Below, piece by piece: positions 1-7,412 of a stretch of DNA of 64,000 nucleotides. The stretch is from MGOM01 sp035455265. Its GTDB lineage: Bacteria; Chloroflexota; Anaerolineae; Anaerolineales; E44-bin32. Within the stretch, counting starts at the first letter, position 1. Each line of letters opens with the position of its first letter. The translations under genes were made by a program, and so were the position numbers. Below the pieces are notes generated by a model. It saw only the letters and a list, made by a program, of their open reading frames with translations. It did no database searches and was not told the origin of the DNA. The stretch lies in NCBI GenBank assembly GCA_035455265.1, contig DATIFK010000012.1:1-64000 (forward strand), read 5' to 3'.

Positions 1-27
1 GTTTCGGGCGGCAGCGCCGCCCGAAAC
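1..27. terminator. Perfect GC-rich hairpin, possible terminator
   Basis: Arms GTTTCGGGCGGC and GCCGCCCGAAAC (12 bp) enclose a 3-nt loop. It lies 46 bp past the stop of the minus-strand lipoprotein gene and could end that transcript. The bases after it on the minus strand fall outside the window, so a U tract cannot be checked. Confidence 0.5.
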
Positions 28-73
28 GACTTCTCTCGCACTACTTCGTAGGGCTGCAGAACCCGTCGTGTGC

Positions 74-685
74 CTAAGGCAACTGATCGGCGATGCTCTG
101 CGCCTCAGCCTGCAGAGCCTCCGCACTGGGCGCGGCGCCGCCCTTCACGACGTCGCTGAACCCGACAAAGATCGTACCTTTGACGAAGCCGAAGGCGCCT
201 CCGCTGATGGCGATCCCGCCCACATTGAGATTCAGACTGGCTGCCACGGCTCCATCTGCAAAGTCGGGGAGCTCGGTGGTCTCGAGGCCCCTGGCGGCCA
301 TTTCTTGCGCGTTCGCCTCCAGGTCGGCCAGGAACTGAGCCTTGTAGGCTTTCGCCGTGTCTTCGTCCGGCGCCTGACCGACGACCACGATGAACACGTT
401 GGCGGTCTGGGCGCCGTAGGTGCAAGTCCTTCCGCCACCTTGGGTTGAGCCCTCCTCGCCTTCGCCGAACGAGGCGCCGGCCAACGTTGACGCCACGTCG
501 CTGGGGATCAGGGCGCAGGGGTCGAGCGAAACCGGGGCGGCCGTCAGTAGCGGGGGTGCCGCCGTGCTGGCCGCTGTCGGGGCTGCAGTAGGCGCGGCGG
601 TCGGCGCGGCAGGCGTCGCCGTGCCACATGCGGACAGCAGCCCGGCGACGGTCAGTGTGAAAACGCGAAACGCGGTCTTGGACAT
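74..685 (-). CDS. Lipoprotein with Thr/Pro/Ala linker and DUF3558-like domain
   Basis: 203 aa. The N-terminus MSKTAFRVFTLTVAGL is a signal peptide ending in lipobox LSAC|G, so the protein is probably lipid-anchored outside the cytoplasmic membrane. A repeated APT/AAPTAA linker follows. The remaining ~150 residues hold two cysteines (DPCALI and RTCTYG) in the arrangement seen in DUF3558-type lipoproteins; that family call is tentative and the function is unknown. The longer frame up to 940 lacks a ribosome site; I chose the ATG at 685 because GGAG lies 7 nt upstream, whereas the ATG two codons earlier is too close to it. Confidence 0.75.
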   Translation of the reverse strand: MSKTAFRVFTLTVAGLLSACGTATPAAPTAAPTAAPTAASTAAPPLLTAAPVSLDPCALIPSDVASTLAGASFGEGEEGSTQGGGRTCTYGAQTANVFIVVVGQAPDEDTAKAYKAQFLADLEANAQEMAARGLETTELPDFADGAVAASLNLNVGGIAISGGAFGFVKGTIFVGFSDVVKGGAAPSAEALQAEAQSIADQLP

Positions 686-989
686 AATCATGCTCCTTTG
701 GCCTCGTGGGTAGTCGACTTCAGGTCGCCTCGGCCCAAAGGCCGAGGGTCTTCGTCCGTCGAGCCGTACGATTCCTTTACCAACGGTCCGATCCGGAGGG
801 GAGCGCGGCCGGAGTTCATGTCGGGGCGACCACGACAGGGTTCCGATCGTCACAGGCAAGGTCCTGGCCCTCGACGGAGAGCACCACAGCGGGCCGTTCA
901 TGAGGCTGTCACGGACCATCGACAAGTTAACTCCGGGCATGACTACGATGCCGGCCAGCGCGTCGGCCTCCTGAGGAGGCGTCGGGCGG
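686..989. other. Intergenic region between two lipoprotein genes
   Basis: About 300 bp with no convincing gene. It contains the ribosome-binding site of the downstream lipoprotein gene. I see no clear promoter hexamers or repeat. Confidence 0.5.
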
Positions 990-1691
990 CTAGGATGTTG
1001 CGGTGAAGTCCAGCTCGAGCCGCAACGTCTCCGACACGTTGGCGACGTTCCTCACCGAAGGTATCGTCAACTGATAGTCCGCCCGTGCGATCTGGGCCGA
1101 GGCTGTGCCGCTCACTCGCTCCTTCGATTCGGGCGTGACGGTGACGGTGAAGGTCACGGGACGGGTGATGGCGCGGATCGTCAGGTCGCCGGTGATCGTG
1201 AAGCTGAAGCTCTGGCCGACGACAGCCTGAGTCGGCAGCCCATCGATCGACGTCGGGGCGAAGACGACCTCGGGGAACGAACCCGTCTGCAGGATGAAGC
1301 TGTGGATGGCGCGATTGCGGAAGCCGTTGTCGGTCGCCAGTCCGCCCACCTGGATGTGGATCGGGCCGACCTGAGCCTGATGGGGCGCGGCCGGATCGAC
1401 GCGGATCTCGCCGGTGATTTCGTGGGTCGCCCCGATGACCGTGTTCGGCTGCCCACCGAGGACCTCATCGATGATGAAGCGGGCCTCGGATTCCTCGGGA
1501 AGGATGTGGAACAGCAACGGCTCGGCGGTCGGGGCGGAGGGTGTATCGGTGGCCGGCGGTTCCGCCGTCGGGGCGGCGGCCGTCGGCGAGGCGGGAACGG
1601 CCGTCGTGGATACAGCGGTGGCCGCCGGACCGCAAGCCGTCAGGATCAGCGCCAGCGCCGGCGCCAGGAGTCGGGGTCGAAGCAGCGACAT
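990..1691 (-). CDS. YceI-family lipoprotein
   Basis: 233 aa. Signal peptide with lipobox LTAC|G, then an Ala/Pro/Thr-rich linker, then a YceI domain from about residue 60 to the end. Visible YceI features are the SEARFIIDE start, the GEIRVDP strand, the NRAIHSFIL segment and the paired RAITRPVTF strands. YceI proteins are periplasmic or extracytoplasmic lipocalin-like barrels that bind polyisoprenoid or other amphiphilic ligands; the ligand here is unknown. Start chosen at the ATG preceded by GAGGGAG at 7 nt spacing, not the frame's first ATG at 1730. Confidence 0.88.
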   Translation of the reverse strand: MSLLRPRLLAPALALILTACGPAATAVSTTAVPASPTAAAPTAEPPATDTPSAPTAEPLLFHILPEESEARFIIDEVLGGQPNTVIGATHEITGEIRVDPAAPHQAQVGPIHIQVGGLATDNGFRNRAIHSFILQTGSFPEVVFAPTSIDGLPTQAVVGQSFSFTITGDLTIRAITRPVTFTVTVTPESKERVSGTASAQIARADYQLTIPSVRNVANVSETLRLELDFTATS

Positions 1692-2027
1692 GAAGCAGCT
1701 CCCTCTTGAACGAAGGCGGCATCCTACCACGCGCCTCCCTGGGCCGGCATGAGAGGACGGTGAGATGTGGTCCGGCAGAATGAGGCCTCACGTAGCAGGA
1801 CCTCGAGAGTCCAAGGTTAACGGGTCGCAGGAGGGGGACTCCTATCTGGCAGCCACCGCACTCTCCGCTTCGCCCGGTGAAAGGTTGTTGTAAGGTGGCC
1901 CGTCGGAGCCGAGCGATACACTGAGGTCGGCGCGGGAGGGCCATGGCGGTACCAAGGTACTGGCCCCCGCCGAGGTAACGTGGAAAGGGTTCTATCGTTG
2001 TAGTCGTCAGGCCCCAGTGTGGGCCCC
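1692..2027. other. Intergenic region upstream of riboswitch
   Basis: About 340 bp between the minus-strand YceI gene and the plus-strand c-di-GMP riboswitch. Minus-strand frames here have no ribosome site or recognisable protein. The promoter for the tad-like operon should lie here, but I cannot assign hexamers with confidence. Confidence 0.5.
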
Positions 2028-2112
2028 ACGAAAAGGGCAAAGCCGTCGAAAGGCGGCGACGCAAAGCTACAGGGTCTTCGGCGGAAACGCCATGACAGCC
2101 AGCTGCCGAATG
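2028..2112 (+). promoter_or_regulatory. Cyclic-di-GMP-I (GEMM-I) riboswitch
   Basis: The sequence carries the class-I c-di-GMP aptamer hallmarks in order. First is AGGGCAAA, then a P2 stem GCCGTC/GGCGGC capped by a GAAA tetraloop, then GACGCAAAGC. Next comes CAGGGTC with a small GGCG-GAAA-CGCC hairpin in the P3 arm, and last ATGACAGCCAGCTGCCG, which closes P3. It sits about 100 nt upstream of the TadE-like gene on the same strand, so second-messenger level probably controls this surface-structure operon. Whether ligand turns expression on or off cannot be read from the sequence. Confidence 0.92.
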
Positions 2113-2134
2113 GAGTCCTCGATTTCGAGAGGTC

Positions 2135-2173
2135 CATGCACCCGCCGGCGGCTGGCTTCGCCCGACGGGTGCA
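2135..2173 (+). promoter_or_regulatory. Hairpin after the aptamer, possible expression platform
   Basis: ATGCACCCG and CGGGTGCAT form a 9-bp outer stem around a GC-rich interior, followed by a weak T-containing stretch (TTGCTGT). It lies between the aptamer and the TadE ribosome site, where a riboswitch terminator or anti-terminator would be expected. The poor U tract makes a terminator role uncertain. Confidence 0.55.
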
Positions 2174-2208
2174 TTTGCTGTCCGGTGGTTGACAAGGAGG
2201 CGGGACCA

Positions 2209-3168
2209 GTGCAGGAAGGGCGAATGAGCGCAGGCGAAGGTCGCCGCCCACAGCGCGGACAGGGGCTGGTGGAGTTCATGCTGGTCCTACCTGTCCTGCT
2301 GCTGCTCTTGCTTGGGACGATCGAGCTCGGGCGGATGTTCCTTATCCTGGCCGAAACGACATCGGCCAGCCGCGAAGCGAGCCGCTACGGAGCCTCGGTG
2401 GGTTCAGACGGAACGGGCGGTCTGCGCTATCTCGATTGCGCCGGCATGCGGTCGGCCGCTCGGCGCATGTTCGTCATGAGCGAGGTGCCCGACAGCGCCA
2501 TCGCCATCTCGTGGGACCACGGCACCAGCGATCAGACCTTCGCCACGTGCGCCGCCCCGCCGTCCATCGCCGACGTGCAGTTGGGCGACCGCGTGGTTGT
2601 GTCCGTGACCCTGGTCTACGCTCCGATCGTGCCTCTGGTTCCCATCCCGCCCATCCCCATCGTCTCCGAGACCGCCCGCACCATCCTGATCGACATCGCC
2701 GCCGGTCCGACCGCCACGGTCGGTGGCCCGGCCGTCACCGAGACGCCCAACCCTCCGACCAACACCCCCGGCCCGTCCCCGACGCCGTCGTCGACGCCGA
2801 CCGGGCCCACACCCACCGCCTCCGACACGCTGGTTCCCCTCCCGACCGACACCCCCGGCCCCACCAAGACGCCGACGATCACCCGCACGCCCATCCCGGC
2901 CCCCGGCAATCTCCAGGTGACGGTCAACTGCAGCAACGGCCAGGTGCGTCTCACCTGGAATGCCGTTCCCGGCGCGCACTACTACGCCGTCTACGAAGTC
3001 ATGTCGCCACCGCCCGATCGCCAGGTGTGCCTGACGAACAAGACGCGCTGCGACTATTCGTCCATCCCCCTCGACGGCGCCACGCACACCTTCTACGTCG
3101 TGGCCTATGTGTACAGCAACCGCAGCGCCCCGTCGAACGTGGTGGCCGTCTCCTGCCCCGCGGGCTGA
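2209..3168 (+). CDS. TadE-like pseudopilin with C-terminal fibronectin type III domain
   Basis: 319 aa. TadE-like domain at the N-terminus: RGQGLVEFMLVLPVLL followed by GTIELGRMF, a prepilin-like hydrophobic helix used in Flp/Tad pilus assembly. A region with several cysteines follows, then about 60 residues of Pro/Thr-rich linker, then a C-terminal ~85-residue FN3-like domain (VRLTWNAVPGAHYYAVYE to SNVVAVSC). The protein is probably membrane-anchored and exposed. Start is GTG 2209 because AAGGAGG lies 8 nt upstream; the frame extends back into the riboswitch, which cannot be coding. First gene of the riboswitch operon; the next gene begins 7 bp downstream. Confidence 0.85.
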   Translation: MQEGRMSAGEGRRPQRGQGLVEFMLVLPVLLLLLLGTIELGRMFLILAETTSASREASRYGASVGSDGTGGLRYLDCAGMRSAARRMFVMSEVPDSAIAISWDHGTSDQTFATCAAPPSIADVQLGDRVVVSVTLVYAPIVPLVPIPPIPIVSETARTILIDIAAGPTATVGGPAVTETPNPPTNTPGPSPTPSSTPTGPTPTASDTLVPLPTDTPGPTKTPTITRTPIPAPGNLQVTVNCSNGQVRLTWNAVPGAHYYAVYEVMSPPPDRQVCLTNKTRCDYSSIPLDGATHTFYVVAYVYSNRSAPSNVVAVSCPAG

Positions 3169-3175
3169 GGCCGGC

Positions 3176-3616
3176 ATGATCCGCGCACCGATCCCGTTTC
3201 GTTCGTCTTCGGTCCGATCCGGCCAACGTGGTCAGAGCCTGACCGAGATGGCCATCTTCATCACCATCTTGATGCTGCTCCTGGCCGGCGTCATCGACCT
3301 GGGACGCGCCTACTACACCTTCCTGTCCCTCAAGGATGCGGCCGCCGAGGGCGCCGCCTACGGGTCCATTGCCCCGGGTGATCTGGCCGGCATCGACGGC
3401 CGGGTGCGCGGCGAGAGCCCGGGCGGGCTCATCGACTGGAGCGGGGCCAGCGTGAACACAACCTTCATCGGCGCCGCCTGCCGCGGCGGAGGCGTCCGGG
3501 TCGAAGTCACCATCACCTACACGTTCCTGACACCGTTCATCACGACCATCACCGGCTCACAGTCGATCCCGCTGAAGGCCGATGTGGTCAACACCATCCT
3601 TTCTCCGGAGTGCTGA
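3176..3616 (+). CDS. TadE-like pseudopilin
   Basis: 146 aa. After a short basic leader comes GQRGQSLTEMAIFITIL and a hydrophobic helix ending in DLGRAYYTFL, the TadE/pseudopilin signature with the conserved Glu after Gly-Gln-Ser. The ~90-residue C-terminal part is the small extracytoplasmic domain usual for TadE. It probably forms a minor pilin or assembly factor of a Flp-type pilus. Start ATG 3176 is 7 bp after the preceding stop, with a weak GAGG. No TadA, TadB, TadC or prepilin peptidase lies in this window. Confidence 0.82.
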   Translation: MIRAPIPFRSSSVRSGQRGQSLTEMAIFITILMLLLAGVIDLGRAYYTFLSLKDAAAEGAAYGSIAPGDLAGIDGRVRGESPGGLIDWSGASVNTTFIGAACRGGGVRVEVTITYTFLTPFITTITGSQSIPLKADVVNTILSPEC

Positions 3617-3683
3617 CATGTGCCGTTTCCGGTCACGAGTTCCCCGTCGCCAGCCCGACTCGTCGAGCTTCGAAGGCACGACG

Positions 3684-3713
3684 GGGAACTGGAAACCGGG
3701 TACTGGGAACCAC
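3684..3713. repeat. CTGGAAAC-type intergenic repeat fragment
   Basis: GGGAACTGGAAACCGGG and neighbouring ACTGGGAACC units belong to the dispersed CAGT/ACTGG repeat family seen between many genes of this window. Confidence 0.5.
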
Positions 3714-3743
3714 CCGAGAACCAGCTGGCTTCAAGAGGCAGCC

Positions 3744-4958
3744 ATGACAACATCGATGGACCGACACTCCGAGTCCGGACAAGCCCTGGTGCTGCTGGCG
3801 CTGGCGTTCGTCATCCTGCTGGCTTCCGCCGGCCTGGCCATCGACGCCGGGATGGTCTACACCGAGCGACGCCGGGCTCAGAACGCCGCCGACGCCGCTT
3901 CGATGGCGGGCGCCTTTACCATCCTCAACGGCGGCGACCCCATCGCCGCTGCCTACGCCCGGTCGTTCGACAACGGCTTCAACAACGACCACCTCGGCAA
4001 CTGGGTCGAGGTCTATCGCCCTCCGATCCACGGGCCGACCGCCGGCGACTGGAACCATGTGGAAGTCATCATCCGGGCGCAGGTCAGCCCGATCTTCTCG
4101 CAACTGGTGTTCAATGGGCCGCTCGAGAACACCGTCACGGCGATCGCTCGCGCCAAGCCGCCCATCGCCGCTCCGCTGATCGACGGCCAGGCGCTTGTCG
4201 GACTGGCGCCGCACGGGTGCTCAGTCGTCTGGTCGCACGGCGATAGCGTGAGCCTCATCGAAGGCTCGGGGATCTTCGTCAATTCCGACGACCCGGACTG
4301 CGCCTTTGTGGCCAACGGCGGCAACGACCTGGTGGTCCCCGACGGGAGCATCTTCGTCGTCGGCGGCTGGGAGATCGGCAACAACTCGACCGTCGACCCG
4401 GTGCCCACCTCCGGGGCATCCCAGGTCCCGGCGCCTGTCGTCGAACCGCCGTCGTGCTCGGGGAACGCCGTCGTAGACAACGTGACCAAGACGATTACGC
4501 CCGGCAACATCGACAGCATTCAGATCACCGGGGGGAACTGGACGTTCGAGTCCGGGATCTACTGCGTCGACAACGGCTTCACCGTCAACGGCGGCTCGGT
4601 CACCGGCCACAACGTGATGTTCTACATCGAGGGTGGTGACGTCACCTGGAGCGGCAACGCCACCATCCGCCTGGACGCGCCGGATGACGGCGCCTACGCC
4701 GGGATGCTGATCTACCAGAACCCCAGCGACACCGAGCGGGCGACCATCAACGGCGACTCGGGATCGTACATCGAGGGGACGATCTTCATGCCCGGGGCCG
4801 AGATCCAGGTGAACGGCACCGGTGGCGCTGATGGGTTCCACTCCCAGATCGTCGGTTACAAGGTCGACCTGAGTGGGACGGCCGACCTGCATATCGTCTA
4901 TGATCCGGATGAGAACTTCCTGCTTCGGGAGCCGGGCAAAGTCGAGCTGACGGAGTAG
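3744..4958 (+). CDS. TadG-like (putative Flp pilus assembly) protein
   Basis: 404 aa. SESGQALVLLALAFVILL begins a single N-terminal membrane helix, followed by GLAIDAGMVYTERRRAQNAADAASMAGA, the TadG/putative Flp pilus-assembly signature. The long C-terminal part (residues ~60-404) is repetitive, Gly/Asn-rich and probably beta-helical (repeated NGGSVTGHNV, GNATIRLD, NGDSGSYIEG strands); such domains sit outside the cell. Start ATG 3744 follows GAGGCAGCC. Third gene of the riboswitch-controlled set, separated from the second by a 127-bp gap holding a repeat fragment. Confidence 0.82.
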   Translation: MTTSMDRHSESGQALVLLALAFVILLASAGLAIDAGMVYTERRRAQNAADAASMAGAFTILNGGDPIAAAYARSFDNGFNNDHLGNWVEVYRPPIHGPTAGDWNHVEVIIRAQVSPIFSQLVFNGPLENTVTAIARAKPPIAAPLIDGQALVGLAPHGCSVVWSHGDSVSLIEGSGIFVNSDDPDCAFVANGGNDLVVPDGSIFVVGGWEIGNNSTVDPVPTSGASQVPAPVVEPPSCSGNAVVDNVTKTITPGNIDSIQITGGNWTFESGIYCVDNGFTVNGGSVTGHNVMFYIEGGDVTWSGNATIRLDAPDDGAYAGMLIYQNPSDTERATINGDSGSYIEGTIFMPGAEIQVNGTGGADGFHSQIVGYKVDLSGTADLHIVYDPDENFLLREPGKVELTE

Positions 4959-5030
4959 GGGCCGGGTAGGCGTAGGGCCGCCGGAGAGTCGCCCGCCTCG
5001 CGGGGAGGCCACGTACAAGGAGCCGCGGTT

Positions 5031-5348
5031 ATGAGCTACACGTATCCGATCTGGCTGTTCTTCGCCGCCTTCTTCTTCTACTATGCCTACGCCCACTGGC
5101 GCGAAAGCGAGGTCCAGATTCGGCCCTTCAGCATTCGCAACCGCGGCGAGGAGCCCGGCGCGCCGGCCCTCGATCCGGCACTGGCCGAGGCCAACCGAAC
5201 GTTCGTGATGGAGTTCAACGAGAGCCTGGCGCAGTCCAACAAGGTCCGCCGCGTCCGCCATCGGGCCGTCGCCCTCGGCTATGGGTTGTCGGGGCTGGTG
5301 GCGTTGGCTTCCATGTTCATGCTGCTGGCTGCGGGCCCGGCCGGTTAG
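5031..5348 (+). CDS. Small two-helix membrane protein (paralogue of 6252-6554)
   Basis: 105 aa, no family recognised. An N-terminal hydrophobic helix (YPIWLFFAAFFFYYAYAHW), a charged middle of ~50 residues, and a C-terminal helix (VALGYGLSGLVALASMFML) predict two membrane spans. Residues 3-35 are nearly the same as in the gene at 6252, so the two come from a duplication. Ribosome site AAGGAG at 9 nt from the ATG. It follows the TadG-like gene in the same direction and is probably co-transcribed. Confidence 0.75.
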   Translation: MSYTYPIWLFFAAFFFYYAYAHWRESEVQIRPFSIRNRGEEPGAPALDPALAEANRTFVMEFNESLAQSNKVRRVRHRAVALGYGLSGLVALASMFMLLAAGPAG

Positions 5349-5361
5349 AGAGAGGTAGAGG

Positions 5362-6018
5362 ATGGTGAACTCCGCCAAACAACCCAAGTCGCTGGAACCC
5401 GGCCGTTCGGCCCTCGGCCGCCGGCTGGCGGAAGCCCGCGACCGGCAGGAGAGCCAGCTTCGCTCGGCGGCGCGCGGAGCCTCGCGCAGCGCCCGCAGCT
5501 GGGATCCGGCCCTGGCCGCCGGCCTATCGCCCGGGCTGATGATGGTCGCCCTGGTCGTCAGTGGAGTGGGCGTGGCGCTGTTGCTCTTCAGCGGAGTGCA
5601 GGCGGCTCGGAGTGCGGAGAACGCACAGGCGGCTGGGTCGGCCGAGAGCGAGGCGGCCTTCGTTCAACCCAAGGTTGAGGTCGCCGCACCGAATGCACCC
5701 AATCCAGCCAGGGCCATCGAGGATTACTACGTTCTCCTGCGCCAGAGCATGTACGACGTCGCCTGGAGCCGAACCACGTCGGAGTTCCAGCAGGAGAACT
5801 ATCCGGCGGGCTACCCCGCCTATGTGCAGGCCTGGTCCGGCATGGCGGAGTTGGAGGTGTTGTCCTCCGGCGTGACCTGGCAGGACGAGACGGAAGCCAG
5901 TGTGTGGGCCGAGTTGCGCGACACCGCCACAGACCACCTGTTCAAGAACGCCTACCGTATGCGCTACAACCCCGACAGCGGGCTGTGGTCGATCATCTCC
6001 ATTACGACGGTGTGGTGA
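5362..6018 (+). CDS. Single-span membrane protein with NTF2-like C-terminal domain
   Basis: 218 aa. A basic N-terminal 45 residues, one hydrophobic helix (LMMVALVVSGVGVALLLFSG), then a C-terminal domain of ~110 residues starting RAIEDYYVLLRQSMYDVAW and ending in LWSIISITTVW. That pattern resembles NTF2-like/SnoaL folds that follow a membrane helix; the assignment is from pattern only. GAGGTAGAGG precedes the ATG. Only 13 bp separate it from the upstream small membrane protein, which implies one operon. Confidence 0.7.
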   Translation: MVNSAKQPKSLEPGRSALGRRLAEARDRQESQLRSAARGASRSARSWDPALAAGLSPGLMMVALVVSGVGVALLLFSGVQAARSAENAQAAGSAESEAAFVQPKVEVAAPNAPNPARAIEDYYVLLRQSMYDVAWSRTTSEFQQENYPAGYPAYVQAWSGMAELEVLSSGVTWQDETEASVWAELRDTATDHLFKNAYRMRYNPDSGLWSIISITTVW

Positions 6019-6027
6019 AAGCCAGCC

Positions 6028-6123
6028 CTCAGTCGTCCGTCATCAGTCTGAGACCCTCTTTCCGGCAGATTTGCCTGGGATATGAGCGGAGACTGACAGC
6101 TGATGACGAAGGACGGATGACTG
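6028..6123. repeat. CAGTCATC-type inverted repeat
   Basis: Left arm CAGTCGTCCGTCATCAGTC and right arm GACTGACAGCTGATGACG with GGACGGATGACTG form an imperfect palindrome between two genes. One of about 19 copies in the window. Confidence 0.7.
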
Positions 6124-6251
6124 CACTTGAGAGGCGGGCGTAAGGTCTTTCGGCTTCCCCTGATATAGACTTAAGGGTGACCAGTTTCGCCTGGCCGGCC
6201 GTGGCCGGAGGATGAGGCGCGGCCCGGCGATCCCGGAAGGAGACACTGCCC

Positions 6252-6554
6252 ATGGTGACGTACACCTATCCCGTTTGGCTGTTCTTTGCTGCGTTCTTCT
6301 TCTACAACGCCTACGCCCACTGGCGCGAAGGGGAAGTCTCCATCCGCCCGTTTGTCATGCGCGATCGACCGGGCGGAGAGAAGGGCGCCGCTAAGCTCAC
6401 GGAGGCGAACCAGGACTTCGTTCGCGAGTTCAACGCCTACCTGACCTCGGTCAACAAGGTCGGACGCGGCCGGCATCGTGCCACCGCCGTCGGTTACTCC
6501 CTATCGGGCGTCATTGCGCTCCTGTCGATGTTCCTCATCCTGGTCGGCCAATAG
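6252..6554 (+). CDS. Small two-helix membrane protein (paralogue of 5031-5348)
   Basis: 100 aa. TYPVWLFFAAFFFYNAYAHW is almost the same as the first helix of the 5031 gene; the ATAVGYSLSGVIALLSMFLI helix matches its second. The middle (AxxANxxFVxEFNxxLxxxNKV) is also shared. The two paralogues flank the NTF2-like membrane protein, so they may act together with it. AAGGAG lies 9 nt before the ATG. Function unknown. Confidence 0.75.
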   Translation: MVTYTYPVWLFFAAFFFYNAYAHWREGEVSIRPFVMRDRPGGEKGAAKLTEANQDFVREFNAYLTSVNKVGRGRHRATAVGYSLSGVIALLSMFLILVGQ

Positions 6555-6557
6555 CAA

Positions 6558-6686
6558 CAGTCATCAGTGGTCAGTCGTCAGTCATCCGTTCCTTGCCGGT
6601 GGCTGGGCCATGGGCCCAGTGATCCTCTGCGCTTTCGAAGGATGACTGAACCGACAACGGATGACCGATAACCGATAACTCAGGAC
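6558..6686. repeat. CAGTCATC-type inverted repeat
   Basis: Left arm CAGTCATCAGTGGTCAGTCG and right arm with GGATGACTGAACC, GGATGACCGATAACC. It lies between two convergent genes and may form a bidirectional stem. Confidence 0.7.
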
Positions 6687-7331
6687 TCACCCGACCAGCC
6701 GCCGCGCCAGGTCCACCGCCCCGTTGGCATCCTCGGCGTAGCCGTCAGCGCCGATCTCCTGCGCCCAGGCGGCTTTCACCGGCGCGCCGCCGACGATCAC
6801 ACGGACGGCCGAGCGCAGGCCGGCGCGGTCGAGCGCTTCGATGACCCGACGCTGAACCACCATCGTCGTCGTCAGCAGCGCCGACAGGCCCACCAACTGG
6901 GCGCCCGTTTCCTTGACCTTGGCCACGAAGGACTCGACCGGCACGTCGACGCCCAGGTCGTGCACCTCGAACCCGCTGGCCGTCAGCATGATGCCGACCA
7001 GGCTCTTCCCGATCTCATGGATGTCGCCCTTGACGGTGCCGATCACGGCCGTCCCCGCCCGCCGGGCGGTCTCGCGGCGCCGCTTGAGCTCCGGCTCGAG
7101 CAGCCCCATGGCGCCCTTCATCGCGCGGCCGGCGAGCACCAGATGCGGGATGAAGTAGTCGCCGCAGGCGAACTTGTCGCCGACGATGCGCATCCCCGGC
7201 GTCAGGCCGTTGTCGATGATCACCAAAGGCTCCAGCCCCGCCGCCAGGGCCTGACGCGTCAGGTCGAGAGCCTCCTGTTGCTGGGCCTGCACCACCGACT
7301 CGGTCAACCGGGCGAGAAGATCTTGCGTCAT
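6687..7331 (-). CDS. Corrinoid (cobalamin-binding) protein of a methyltransferase system
   Basis: 214 aa, the usual length. Residues 1-85 form the B12-binding helical cap (PLVIIDNGLTPGMRIVGDKF, typical of MtaC/MtbC/MttC). The Rossmann B12 domain starts with TVKGDIHEIGKSLVGIM, which holds the DxHxxG motif whose His ligates cobalt, and ends with VIVGGAPVKAAWAQEIGADGY. It carries the methyl group between a substrate methyltransferase and an acceptor enzyme. Start is the fifth codon of the frame, where GGAG is 6 nt upstream. It lies 81 bp downstream of the MttB-family gene on the same strand and is its obvious partner. Confidence 0.92.
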   Translation of the reverse strand: MTQDLLARLTESVVQAQQQEALDLTRQALAAGLEPLVIIDNGLTPGMRIVGDKFACGDYFIPHLVLAGRAMKGAMGLLEPELKRRRETARRAGTAVIGTVKGDIHEIGKSLVGIMLTASGFEVHDLGVDVPVESFVAKVKETGAQLVGLSALLTTTMVVQRRVIEALDRAGLRSAVRVIVGGAPVKAAWAQEIGADGYAEDANGAVDLARRLVG

Positions 7332-7364
7332 GTGGCTCTCCATTCGGCCGTCTCAAGCTCTCGG

Positions 7365-7412
7365 GTTGCCAGGCACCAGTCCCCAGTCTCCAGTCAGCCC
7401 ACCGACCACTGC
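7365..7412. repeat. CCAGTCTCC-type repeat
   Basis: CCAGTCCCCAGTCTCCAGTC and ACCACTGCTCACTGG units between the methyltransferase and corrinoid genes; same dispersed family. Confidence 0.6.

Noticed and set aside
2017..2208. Longer N-terminus of the TadE-like frame reaching back to 2017
   Set aside because: It would overlap the c-di-GMP riboswitch and its following hairpin; a strong AAGGAGG lies before GTG 2209.
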